22,499 nt of DNA from assembly GCA_027578815.1 (NCBI GenBank), contig JANBTH010000280.1, forward strand, positions 1 through 22,499. The letters are read 5' to 3'. The position numbers were made by a program, and so were the translations under genes. This DNA comes from Coemansia sp. RSA 1804. Taxonomy: Eukaryota; Kickxellomycota; Kickxellomycetes; Kickxellales; Kickxellaceae. Every line of letters starts with the position of its first letter. Positions within the stretch are counted from its first letter, which is position 1. The notes beneath the pieces were generated by a model, which was given only the letters and a program-made list of their open reading frames with translations, made no database searches and was not told the DNA's origin. Shown here piece after piece: positions 7,596 through 15,961 of this stretch.

Positions 7596-10013
7596 TCACC
7601 AGCTGCCGGTGTTTGTGACGACCACCTGCTCGCCATTGCCGCCATACGCCCCAAGCCTGCCAATGACATACGCCGTCTCTCCGCCAGCGGCAAGGGCATC
7701 AAGCACGCCCGCAGCATCGCCGCTGGACACAACAAGCACCATTCCGATGCCGCAGTTGAACGTCCGCGCCATCTCCTCCGCCGCAATCCCACCAGACTTC
7801 TTGATCCACTTGAACACTGCAGGAAGCTCCCACGCCGCCGCATCGATCTCCACCCCAACGCTCTTGGGCAGCACACGCGGGATGTTGTCGATGAATCCAC
7901 CGCCTGTGATGTGGGCCATCCCCTTCACCGCGCGCTTGTGAATAAGCGGCAGCAGTGCCTTGACGTAGATTCGTGTTGGCGTGAGCAGCGCCTCGCCAAT
8001 TGTCTTTCTCCCAGAGCCAGCGGCACCAGCAGCGCCAGCAGCAGCAGAATCCCAAGGGCAGGCGCTGTGGAAGTCAAGCCCAGCATTAGCAACCACCTTG
8101 CGCACAAGCGAGAACCCGTTCGAGTGCACGCCCGACGACGCAAGACCAATGAGGACATCGCCGTTGCAGATTTCGTCCATCCGAGGCAGAATCTCGCTGC
8201 GCTCAACTGCACCCACCGCAAAGCCAGCCACGTCGTAGTCGCCCTTGCTGTACAGACCAGGCATCTCGGCTGTTTCGCCGCCGATAAGCGCGCACCCAGA
8301 CTCTACGCATCCGTCAGCAACGCCCTTGACAAAGTCGCGCGTGGCCTCAACATCGAGATGTCCGCACGCATAGTAGTCCAGAAAAAACAGAGGCTCTGCG
8401 CCCTGCACAATAATATCGTTGACCTGCATCGCAACAAGATCAATTCCAACCGTGTCGTGGATCTTCATCTCGTGCGCGATCTTGAGCTTGGTTCCCACGC
8501 CGTCGGTGGCTGAAACCAAAACAGGGTCCTTGTACCCGGTAGCCTTGAGGTCGAATACCCCGCCAAATCCGCCAATGTCAGAGTCCGTACCCGCGCGACG
8601 TGTGGCCTTCACGATTGGCTTGATCAGATCAACAAGACGGTTCCCGGCGTCAATGTCAACGCCTGCATCGGCATATGAAAGGCCAGTGCTACCGGCAGCC
8701 AATTCCGCTTCCTTCAGGTACTTGATAGCACGGAACCCAATGTCCGAACGGCAGAACCCGCCCTCGAAGCCCACCGTCTTAACACCCGCATACGCACGGT
8801 CCAGCGCTTCCTGAAGCGTGTTGCTGACGCCGGTGACAGCCAGAACACGGCCCCCGGAGGTCACAATGCTGTCTCCGCTCGTCTTGGTCCCAGCATGAAA
8901 CACCTGCGTGCCCTGCGGCGGCTCGCCAAGAGAGATCGCACGGCCTTTGGTGTAAGACCCGGGGTATCCGCCAGAGGCCATAATGACTGTCGCCGCATAC
9001 CCCTCTTTGAACCGCAGAGGAGTCGCATCAAGACGGCCCTCAGCAGCAGCCAGAAACACGTCCGACAGATCGCAGGCGTCGTCGAGCAGAGGCAGAACAG
9101 CCTCGGTCTCGGGGTCGCCAAAGCGGCAATTGTACTCCAGCAGCTTGGGTCCGTCCGCAGTCAACATGTACCCGGTAAACAAACAGCCGACAAACGGGAA
9201 CCCGTCCTTGCGCATCCCGTCGATCGAGGGCCTCAGCACGGTTTCTTCAATGGTTTTGAGGATCTGGCGGGTAGCCACAGGCGCAGGCGCATACGCACCC
9301 ATGCCGCCCGTGTTGGGTCCCTCGTCGCCGTCGTGCACGCGCTTGTGGTCCTGGGCGGCCGGGAAGCTGTCAACCGTGTACCCGTCCGAGATCGACAGAA
9401 TGCTGATCTCCTGGCCAACAAGCAGCTCCTCGATGACAACCTCATCGCCAGCAGATCCAAACTCTCCGTCGACCATGACGCTCTTCAGGGCCTGGAGCGC
9501 CTCGTCCTTGGACTTTGGGATGATCACGCCCTTGCCGGCTGCGAGCCCAGACGCCTTGATAACAACCTCAAACGTGGCATCCACCACGAACTGGCGTGCT
9601 GTTTCAAAGTCAGTGAAGTTTCCGTATGCTGCCGTGGGGATTCCGTGCTTCTTCATAAAGTCCTTGCTGAACGCCTTTGATCCCTCCATGCGTGCTGCCT
9701 TGGCCGACGGCCCAAACACCGGGATTCCCACCTTTTTGAAGGTGTCGGTTATGCCGTCCACCAGCGGCTGCTCAGGTCCTGGCACAACAAGCCCGACATC
9801 CTGCGACTGGGCAAACTCTACAAGCGCAGCAAAGTCGCTCTTGTCATGCCCAATCGCCACGTTCTGGATCTTGGCGTTGCCAACCGCGGTCCCGCCGTTT
9901 CCAGGCGCAACAAACACCTTATTCACCTTTGCCGACTTTGAAAGCGCCCATGCCAGTGCGTGTTCGCGACCACCACTGCCTACGACCAGCACATTCAGCA
10001 GACTGTCAGCCAT
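7596..10013 (-). CDS. ADE5,7: Bifunctional GAR synthetase / AIR synthetase (purine biosynthesis)
   Basis: This is a cytosolic fusion enzyme. The N-terminal half joins phosphoribosylamine to glycine with ATP; the C-terminal half closes FGAM to aminoimidazole ribotide. In the 805 residues (yeast Ade5,7 has 802), the GARS part (about 1-430) shows VLVVGSGGREHALAW (8-22), the ATP-grasp region with VIKASGLAAGKGV (151-163), DGDEGPNTGGMGAY (228-241) and EYNCRFGDPETEAVLP (293-308). The AIRS part (about 445-805) starts LSYADAGVDIDAGN, with SATDGVGTKLKIAHE (501-515) and IGGETAEMPGLYSKGDYD (577-594). An Ala/Gly-rich insert (about 656-668) sits in a loop of the AIRS domain. The start codon gives the standard N-terminus directly. 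The GARS-AIRS order without the GART domain found in animals is the fungal arrangement. No intron is needed. Confidence 0.97.
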   Translation of the reverse strand: MADSLLNVLVVGSGGREHALAWALSKSAKVNKVFVAPGNGGTAVGNAKIQNVAIGHDKSDFAALVEFAQSQDVGLVVPGPEQPLVDGITDTFKKVGIPVFGPSAKAARMEGSKAFSKDFMKKHGIPTAAYGNFTDFETARQFVVDATFEVVIKASGLAAGKGVIIPKSKDEALQALKSVMVDGEFGSAGDEVVIEELLVGQEISILSISDGYTVDSFPAAQDHKRVHDGDEGPNTGGMGAYAPAPVATRQILKTIEETVLRPSIDGMRKDGFPFVGCLFTGYMLTADGPKLLEYNCRFGDPETEAVLPLLDDACDLSDVFLAAAEGRLDATPLRFKEGYAATVIMASGGYPGSYTKGRAISLGEPPQGTQVFHAGTKTSGDSIVTSGGRVLAVTGVSNTLQEALDRAYAGVKTVGFEGGFCRSDIGFRAIKYLKEAELAAGSTGLSYADAGVDIDAGNRLVDLIKPIVKATRRAGTDSDIGGFGGVFDLKATGYKDPVLVSATDGVGTKLKIAHEMKIHDTVGIDLVAMQVNDIIVQGAEPLFFLDYYACGHLDVEATRDFVKGVADGCVESGCALIGGETAEMPGLYSKGDYDVAGFAVGAVERSEILPRMDEICNGDVLIGLASSGVHSNGFSLVRKVVANAGLDFHSACPWDSAAAGAAGAAGSGRKTIGEALLTPTRIYVKALLPLIHKRAVKGMAHITGGGFIDNIPRVLPKSVGVEIDAAAWELPAVFKWIKKSGGIAAEEMARTFNCGIGMVLVVSSGDAAGVLDALAAGGETAYVIGRLGAYGGNGEQVVVTNTGSW

Positions 10014-10458
10014 GTTTTATTATCGTGTGCGCTCCGAATTCCGAGTACCTTTTGCCGCTGTGGAAATAAGGTGCCGTGCAAAGTGATTCTTTACAAAAAA
10101 ATAGGAGCCGCAGAGAATATAGTTGTATAAGAACTACACTTGGAGCTAGCCAAGGGGGAAAAAGAGGATAAAAGAATAAACGCTTGTTATTTTCTTTTTT
10201 TTTCTGTCTAGCATGCAAAGAAAAAATTGATAATCCAGCAATGCAAATAAAGCACACCCGTAATCGAAATTCTTCTTGTTGATCACATCCATTTGGATTA
10301 CATGTTAGCTCATGACTCGTTCCTTGAGTAGAAAGAGAAGACAAAGTATTTCAATGATTTATTTTGCAAGCCTCGGCAGGAATTGGAAGAAACAAGATAA
10401 TCCGACAAGTCCGGCAAAAGACTCCAAGACACGCCTAGAGAGCTGCCGTAAAAACCCC
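10014..10458. promoter_or_regulatory. ADE5,7 upstream region and RPL20 3' region
   Basis: This 445 bp AT-rich spacer lies between two minus-strand genes. Near ADE5,7 it is A/T-rich with homopolymer runs (about 10095-10205). A TGACTC hexamer on the + strand at 10313-10318 matches the core bound by Bas1 and Gcn4, which drive ADE genes in budding yeast. One hexamer is weak evidence, and it is 300 bp from the ATG. The RPL20 side contains its poly(A) signal (10358-10363). Confidence 0.45.
10358..10363 (-). terminator. Candidate poly(A) signal of RPL20
   Basis: The minus strand reads AATAAA here, about 96 bases past the RPL20 stop codon. It is the only exact match close behind the gene. Confidence 0.5.
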
Positions 10459-11664
10459 TTAGTAGAAGGTCGAGGGGCGCTTGGCAATGATAAGGGCGCG
10501 ATCGGATCTCTTGGCAGGGCGGGTGATGCGGTGGGGCAGAGGGAACTTGAGACCGGGCTGGATGAGCTGCTGGATGTAAGGGCGACGGACATCGGCCGTG
10601 TTGACCTCAGCAACGCGGATGATCTGCACAGAGCTGAAGCGAGCACGGTGGCGGGCTGCCATGTCCTGGTAGCAGGACGACACGGCGGCGGCACGGGTGG
10701 TCTCGCGGTACTCCTTGTACATGTTGTGCGTACCCGAGCGCGAGTCGTAGCGAAGCCAGATGCCAAAGTTCTTGACATTCAGAGGCTTGGCCTCGAAAAT
10801 CTCGTTGACCGACACAATCTCACCGCTGGCACGCTTGGCCTTGTGCAGCTTCGACAGGAAGTACCAGTAGCGCGACTTGGCAACAACCTCGTTCGGCGCA
10901 AAGATACGCATGCGGAAGAGCTTTGGGGTTGGCTCGTTCTCGGTGGGCAGCCTACGGCCGATAACCTGGTACTCGTGGAGCTACAAAAAAGAAGGTCAAC
11001 ACATTCCGCCAACAAAAACAGCATAGCGCAAACGTTTAAATTAGATGCCAGTTCAACACAATCATACCACAATGGATCTGCTTAAAAGCAATTGCAAAAA
11101 CAAGCCAATAAATGCATGCCTCGGTACCAAATGCCGCTGGTAATAGCGACTAATAATGGCTGGCACATAGTAACTAATTGCAATAACCGACGTGGGTAGA
11201 GAGTAGAATAAATACGAGCGAGCAGCGCTCAATTCTGCATACGGTCTTGTAAGCGTTGCAGGTTCCAGGTTTTCAAAGAGGTGACTGCAAAAACTGCAAC
11301 TCTGAAACCTATTCTGTCTGTCTTGTGCATTGACTGGCCAATTACAGACAAAGAACCAACAGCAATTCGAACCACGGCTTATTTTGAAATTCACATTCAA
11401 AAGTATTTGCCTGCGAATCCGCGAAATTGCCGTGCCTCCATCTTCCAGAAAGCGAATTGCCAGTCCAGTTAGTCATAGACTACGGAACTCGTTCCACAAT
11501 AACCTTTTGCTGCCGCATCCATCGTGTCTTTCTGAAGCGCGCAGGATGCTCAGTTCTGCTTTGATGAATCCCATTCGGCTGTGATCGACACGTATCCATC
11601 GCTCTACCCACATCAAAAGTATCGCATCCATCGTTCTGTTAACGGGGAAACTTACTCTTGCCAT
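10459..11664 (-). CDS. RPL20: 60S ribosomal protein eL20 (L20/L18a), two exons
   Basis: This is a structural protein of the large ribosomal subunit. Exon 2 (10980-10459) codes LHEYQVIGRRLPTENEPTPK, then the eL20 core MRIFAPNEVVAKSRYWYF, FGIWLRYDSRSGTHNMYKEY and YQDMAARHRARFSS, ending KRPSTFY exactly as in yeast Rpl20. Exon 1 (11664-11656) is only ATG GCA AGA, followed at once by the donor GTAAGT. Joined to the acceptor ttttttgtag at 10990-10981 it gives MARLHEYQVIGRR, the expected fungal N-terminus, and a total of 176 residues (yeast 172). The intron is 675 bp. A candidate branch site (tgttgacc) lies about 15 bases before the acceptor. The gene is divergent from the METTL6-like gene. Confidence 0.95.
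10981..11655 (-). other. RPL20 intron
   Basis: Donor GTAAGT (11655-11650) and acceptor ttttttgtag (10990-10981) join codons 3 and 4 in phase 0. At 675 bp it is longer than the coding sequence of the gene (531 bp with stop) and has no open frame resembling a protein. It has short inverted repeats, for example GGAAC-ga-GTTCC near 11484-11495. Ribosomal-protein introns often host snoRNAs, but I found no convincing C/D or H/ACA boxes. Confidence 0.88.
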
Positions 11665-12008
11665 TGTGAAACTAGAAAAATATTATTTTAGTAGTGGTAC
11701 GGCTGAAAAGGGAGTAATCCAAATGCCTATGGATTCCTTGTGCTGAAGCAATACCATTTTCCGCAACAGCTAAAAGCCTGCCAGCCAAGAATCTTGTTAG
11801 TTCATACGTTAATTTGTTTATTAGAAAAACAGAGCTCACTGGTGATTAGATCTCAGCCTGATTATATAACCAGGCAGACATTTTTATGCACCAGGATCAC
11901 AATACTTTTTCACTGTTTTATTGTTATTTTTCTTCCCTCTTCTTCAACTAAATCCCAATTTGTGTAAATTCCTCTATTCTCCTTATACCCCATTTTGGAA
12001 CTTTTTCA
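11665..12008. promoter_or_regulatory. Divergent promoter region shared by RPL20 and the METTL6-like gene
   Basis: The two ATGs face away from each other across 344 bp of AT-rich sequence. TATATAA at 11863-11869 reads on the + strand about 140 bases before the methyltransferase ATG. A pyrimidine-rich leader (about 11925-11990) follows, as expected before a fungal start codon. I did not find a recognisable Rap1 or HomolD/E ribosomal-protein box. Confidence 0.55.
11863..11869 (+). promoter_or_regulatory. Candidate TATA box of the METTL6-like gene
   Basis: TATATAA is followed by a pyrimidine-rich tract and an ATG 140 bases downstream. AT-rich spacers produce such motifs by chance. Confidence 0.35.
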
Positions 12009-12899
12009 ATGGACAGCTCATTTGTGGCCAACTCGCAGGAGACTCTGGCTAGGGACACAAGCTCCGTTTCCGAGTTCTGGCAGGAAAAGTACAGAAATGA
12101 GGCTGGGAAAAACTGGGACAAATTCTATAACCGCAACAAAACAAACTTCTTCAAAGACAGACACTGGACAGACCGTGAGTTTGAGGAGCTTCGGCCCGGG
12201 CATGTCTTCTCAGAGAGTAAGCCGGTGCTGCTTGAGCTAGGCTGCGGGGTTGGTAATTTTATATGGCCGCTTATTGAGCGCAACAAGGACATTCGGGTAT
12301 ATGCCTGCGATTTCTCGCCCCGTGCTGTGAACTTTGTAAAGGCGAATGAAAATTATACAGAAGAGCGCTGCACGGCATTTGTGTGCGATATCACGCAGGA
12401 TCGGCTGGCCGACACCATTCCTCCTCACTCTGTTGATATTGTTTCTTCAATTTACGTGCTTTCCGCGCTTCCTCCGGAAAAACAGGCTGCTGCTATATCA
12501 AACATTGTCGAAATCCTCAAGCCAGGCGGCAGAGTTCTGCTGCGCGACTACGGACTGTACGATCTTGCCCAGCTGCGCTTTAAGGCGGGGCACAAGTTGG
12601 ACGACAATCTGTATGTGCGCCAGGACGGTACGCTCTCATATTACTTTTCTACCGAGCGGCTTCACGAGCTCTTTGCGCGGCATGGCGGGCTAGTTGAACA
12701 AGAGAACAAGTATGTTTTCAAGAAACTTGTTAACGCAAAGAAAGGCATTGATTCGGTGCGTGTTTTTGTCCAGGCAAGGTTCCAGGCACCGTTGGACGCT
12801 ACCGGCGACAATGTGCTGGCGCCGGCTAATGCCGAATCGATTGATAGAGACTATGGTATTGTTATCGACGACCCAACAGTATCTTTGAGTAACGAGTGA
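12009..12899 (+). CDS. METTL6: tRNA N3-methylcytidine methyltransferase, METTL6/Trm140 family
   Basis: Enzymes of this family use S-adenosylmethionine to methylate cytidine 32 in the anticodon loop of tRNAs (Ser, Thr or Arg depending on the member). The 296 residues contain the family signatures in order: WDKFYNRNKTNFFKDRHWT (36-54), the SAM motif LLELGCGVGNF (74-84), YACDFSPRAV (98-107), CDITQDRL (126-133), VLSALPPEKQ (150-159), ILKPGGRVLLRDYGLYD (169-185) and LYVRQDGTLSYYF (201-213). There is no actin-binding or long N-terminal extension as in budding-yeast Abp140/Trm140. The short N-terminus therefore resembles METTL6 and the fission-yeast serine-tRNA enzyme, so tRNA-Ser is the likelier substrate (inference). 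The ATG at 12009 gives a compact start, and no intron is needed. Confidence 0.93.
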   Translation: MDSSFVANSQETLARDTSSVSEFWQEKYRNEAGKNWDKFYNRNKTNFFKDRHWTDREFEELRPGHVFSESKPVLLELGCGVGNFIWPLIERNKDIRVYACDFSPRAVNFVKANENYTEERCTAFVCDITQDRLADTIPPHSVDIVSSIYVLSALPPEKQAAAISNIVEILKPGGRVLLRDYGLYDLAQLRFKAGHKLDDNLYVRQDGTLSYYFSTERLHELFARHGGLVEQENKYVFKKLVNAKKGIDSVRVFVQARFQAPLDATGDNVLAPANAESIDRDYGIVIDDPTVSLSNE

Positions 12900-13042
12900 T
12901 AGAGGTTTTAATGCCATACACGTATAATAAAACTGTACCTACATTGTCTTGTAAAAGCTGAATCCAAAGAATAAAAAAGTGGCTGAATCAGAACCTAGAT
13001 CCAGCACATAGAAATAACGGCAAGAGTCAGGCCTGCTGGCAG
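12900..13042. terminator. Convergent 3' spacer with poly(A) signals for the METTL6-like gene
   Basis: The spacer is 143 bp between two facing stop codons. On the + strand AATAAA occurs at 12926-12931 (27 bases after the methyltransferase stop) and again at 12970-12975. No exact signal is seen on the minus strand for NMA111. Confidence 0.55.
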
Positions 13043-15961
13043 CTAGGCTTTTGTCCCCGCATGGCGCCAGCCGCTTAGCTCAGAGTCGTCTCTCACAAGC
13101 GTTTGTGTTGGCCAGTAGTGGTAGCATGTCTTGACGCTGTACACTTTGCGAATCTCAAAAACATCGGTCTTTATCCGCACATAGGTGCCGTCAGCGCATG
13201 CGCGCACTGCGCGCTCAAAGGAATCAATATCGGATATCTTTTCGCCGTTGACGTGGGTAATCCAATTGCAGGTCTCTAGAGAATATTGGCTAGCAGGAGA
13301 TCCGTTAGCAACACTGGTGCAGTACACGCCGGAAGGAACGGTGCGCGTTTGCTGAAGCACAGCCTTGTGCGGGGCTTGGAACGTGGCACCCGACCACAGC
13401 ACAATCTTGTTAACCCCTCTGTCGTAGTCCATGGTGTCGACGTGCATGGTCAGCTCCTGTTTGTCGCGCAGAACCACAATCTCCAGACTCTGCTCTGTGT
13501 ACTGAATGTTGAGGTCAGAAAGCTCTCTCATTAGCTTGCCGTTGATGCTGATGATGTAGTCAAGCTCCTTGAGCACATTGTATGCAGTACTCAGATTCTC
13601 CACCTTTTTCACCCTGAACACAAGAGCCGTGCTAGACATTCCCTGCTGCAGCTCTTGCAGCCGCTTGTCGCTGAGCCCAGCAACGCGCGCTATGATAAAC
13701 GGACGCGCTTCAACCTCGATGTTGAGACAGCGCAGCGTGGGGCTCAGGCCCTTTTGCAGTGGTGCGACGGCAGGCATGATGTCGCATATGTTGATGGCAA
13801 TCTTCATGTCCTTGTTCTCTTCCTTCATGCAGCTCATGTATAAGCCCTGCACACTGCCGTTCTCGTCCGAAAGTAGCCCAAACCCGTGGCTCTTGACGCT
13901 CTGGCTTTCCAAATGAATGGCCTCGGTGTTGATGCAGCGCCATCTTGGCTCCGCCGACTCTCTAATTGCAACAGGCGCGACTCCGCTGACAACGGTCTTG
14001 ATGCACACGGGTCCGCCAAAACGAGACTGCGTAACCATCCGCGTCTCGTCACCCTGCTTGAGAGGCTTTTCCGACAGCGGTGCGGCGTATATTTCGGTGG
14101 TGCCAAGGTGTTTTGGATCGTACTGTATGATTGCAATGTTGTGGGTTGGATGCAAGAACAGCAGCTTGGCTGGGATAAACACCGAATCAGCAACCATCAG
14201 AGACAGCTCGCAAAGGCTCACCTGCACCGTACGACGACTGACAATCACAAGGCCTCTGTCAGTATCAACAACGACACCATAGCTCGACCACTCGCTGTCG
14301 TAGTTGCCTTCCGCGGTGACTGGCATGTAGCAGCGCACGCGGACTATGGACCTTACAAGGGCAGCCACGCCCGGCGGAACGTCGCCTCCCATGGTTGGAA
14401 ACCTTACATCGGTCGGCGCTATCTCGCGTGGCTTGGGGTAGTCGGGTATCTTTTTGCAGTCCCACAGACCAGTCTTGTCGTTTCGGGTGTATATCTTTAG
14501 ACTGTTCCATTGCCGCAGAATCTGTGTCAAAACGGTGTGCTTTGCGCTTTTGTCGTGGATATAGTAAAAGACGACATTGACATACAAGCGGTCTGGTATT
14601 GCCTTCATCACCTCAACAAATTCCTCTATGTTGTTGACGGGCTTCGAGTCAATACTCTCAATAAGAATACCCACATGGTCAAAGACCGGAGCCAGAAGAG
14701 TACCAGCATTTGCGGCATACACACCGCAGACGGGTCTGTTAAACGAGTTGGCCAGCTGATAAGAGAGATTGTTCACAACAGTATCGCCATATGTGACCAT
14801 CTGGGATGGCGTTACCTCGTGCATATCCTCTACAAGAACATCGACCTCGATGTCTGTGCCTCCGCGATTCACAACCAGCTTCAGCTCGCTGCCCACATTG
14901 TCATCCAACATCCCCTCAAGCGTAACAAAGTGCGTGACTACCTCCCCGTTAATACTGACAAGCACATCGCCTTCTTCAAGCCCGGCAACAGACCCAGGGC
15001 CGTCTGGAAGCACAGTTACCGCTACAAGCATTCCAATGCCTCCAGGGCGTATACGCCGCACCATCGCCTCTGTTTCCTCGGGCAGCCCCAGACGCCGGAC
15101 GTCGTCGAACGGAGAGTAAGTAAACTTCACCTGAACTGTGCCTCTTGGGACGGGTTTCCCTTCTTTGATGAACTCGTACGCGCGCTTCACGCGGTCGAGA
15201 GGCAAGAAGAAGTTGGTTGCCTCGTTTGTGCGTCCACCAGCCTGCAGTGCAACAGCGCGTCCATGGATGTCGATGACAGGGCTTCCTGAACTTCCGCCAC
15301 TGAGGTTTGATGCCGATTGGATGTAAAACGTGTTGAAGTCGTTGTACGTGTACGTGCCATAGTCGGGGGCATTTCTATCAATACGCGAAACAGAGCCAGC
15401 CAGAATCGAGAGCTTTTCGCCGGCATCATTTCCAATGATCCGCACGTCAATCCCTACTCGGGCATGCTCTGGTGCCAAGGGGATCTCAACCATCTTCATG
15501 TATTTGACACGGCTGGGGTCAAACTGCAGAAACCCAAAGTCGTGGATTGGGTCGCGGTAGATTCCCCTGACCTCGACCTCTTCGTGGTCGTACATAATGG
15601 CTTCGCCAACAAACGGACCAGCACCTACCACATGGCGGTTAGTCAGGATAATGCCACGCTCAGCATCGATGATAAACCCTGTCGCATTAAAGCACGTCAC
15701 ATAGTCCGTGTCAAAACTGATGGGCTGGCTAGCGCGAACAGCAACGATGCCGCCAAGAGTGGCCTCGGTTACCTCCTGCCACTTTGGTACATCCTTGAGG
15801 GCGGTAACGTCGCTTACAACCGAAACGGCTGGATGCTCAGCATCATGTGCGACATCAATGTCATCGTTGATGTTTGATGAGACAAGTCCCGTGCGTCGGC
15901 GCTTTGAAAATGTCGAGTTCTGTGACGAATCGACATCCATCTCATTAATCTTTTCGACCAT
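13043..15961 (-). CDS. NMA111: Nma111-type nuclear HtrA-like serine protease with PDZ domains
   Basis: This is the fungal Omi/HtrA2 relative, a nuclear protease linked in yeast to apoptosis-like death and stress. It has 972 residues from the first ATG (yeast about 997). A basic KRRR cluster near residues 20-23 could be a nuclear signal. The first protease domain has the triad His110 (ILTNRHVVGAGPFVG), Asp141 (DPIHDFGFLQFD) and Ser225 (SGGSSGSPV), plus IGNDAGEKLSILAG (176-189). A PDZ domain follows (GLEEGDVLVSINGE, 327-340), with another at about 400-470. A second protease-like domain (about 530-735) has VSRRTVQ where the histidine would be and no catalytic serine, as is normal in this family. 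Two more PDZ-like repeats follow (YIISINGKL at 802-810; ITHVNGEKISD at 901-911). The open frame extends upstream to 16039 but has no ATG there. Confidence 0.95.
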   Translation of the reverse strand: MVEKINEMDVDSSQNSTFSKRRRTGLVSSNINDDIDVAHDAEHPAVSVVSDVTALKDVPKWQEVTEATLGGIVAVRASQPISFDTDYVTCFNATGFIIDAERGIILTNRHVVGAGPFVGEAIMYDHEEVEVRGIYRDPIHDFGFLQFDPSRVKYMKMVEIPLAPEHARVGIDVRIIGNDAGEKLSILAGSVSRIDRNAPDYGTYTYNDFNTFYIQSASNLSGGSSGSPVIDIHGRAVALQAGGRTNEATNFFLPLDRVKRAYEFIKEGKPVPRGTVQVKFTYSPFDDVRRLGLPEETEAMVRRIRPGGIGMLVAVTVLPDGPGSVAGLEEGDVLVSINGEVVTHFVTLEGMLDDNVGSELKLVVNRGGTDIEVDVLVEDMHEVTPSQMVTYGDTVVNNLSYQLANSFNRPVCGVYAANAGTLLAPVFDHVGILIESIDSKPVNNIEEFVEVMKAIPDRLYVNVVFYYIHDKSAKHTVLTQILRQWNSLKIYTRNDKTGLWDCKKIPDYPKPREIAPTDVRFPTMGGDVPPGVAALVRSIVRVRCYMPVTAEGNYDSEWSSYGVVVDTDRGLVIVSRRTVQVSLCELSLMVADSVFIPAKLLFLHPTHNIAIIQYDPKHLGTTEIYAAPLSEKPLKQGDETRMVTQSRFGGPVCIKTVVSGVAPVAIRESAEPRWRCINTEAIHLESQSVKSHGFGLLSDENGSVQGLYMSCMKEENKDMKIAINICDIMPAVAPLQKGLSPTLRCLNIEVEARPFIIARVAGLSDKRLQELQQGMSSTALVFRVKKVENLSTAYNVLKELDYIISINGKLMRELSDLNIQYTEQSLEIVVLRDKQELTMHVDTMDYDRGVNKIVLWSGATFQAPHKAVLQQTRTVPSGVYCTSVANGSPASQYSLETCNWITHVNGEKISDIDSFERAVRACADGTYVRIKTDVFEIRKVYSVKTCYHYWPTQTLVRDDSELSGWRHAGTKA

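Noticed and set aside
8983..10086. A 367-codon open frame antisense to ADE5,7, and a shorter one at 8895-9680
   Set aside because: Ser/Pro/Ala-rich translations opposite a clearly coding gene; no domain resemblance.
11341..11400. A tRNA-like B-box (GGTTCGAATTG) on the minus strand inside the RPL20 intron
   Set aside because: The last two positions miss the consensus, the T-stem does not pair, and no A-box or acceptor stem is present.
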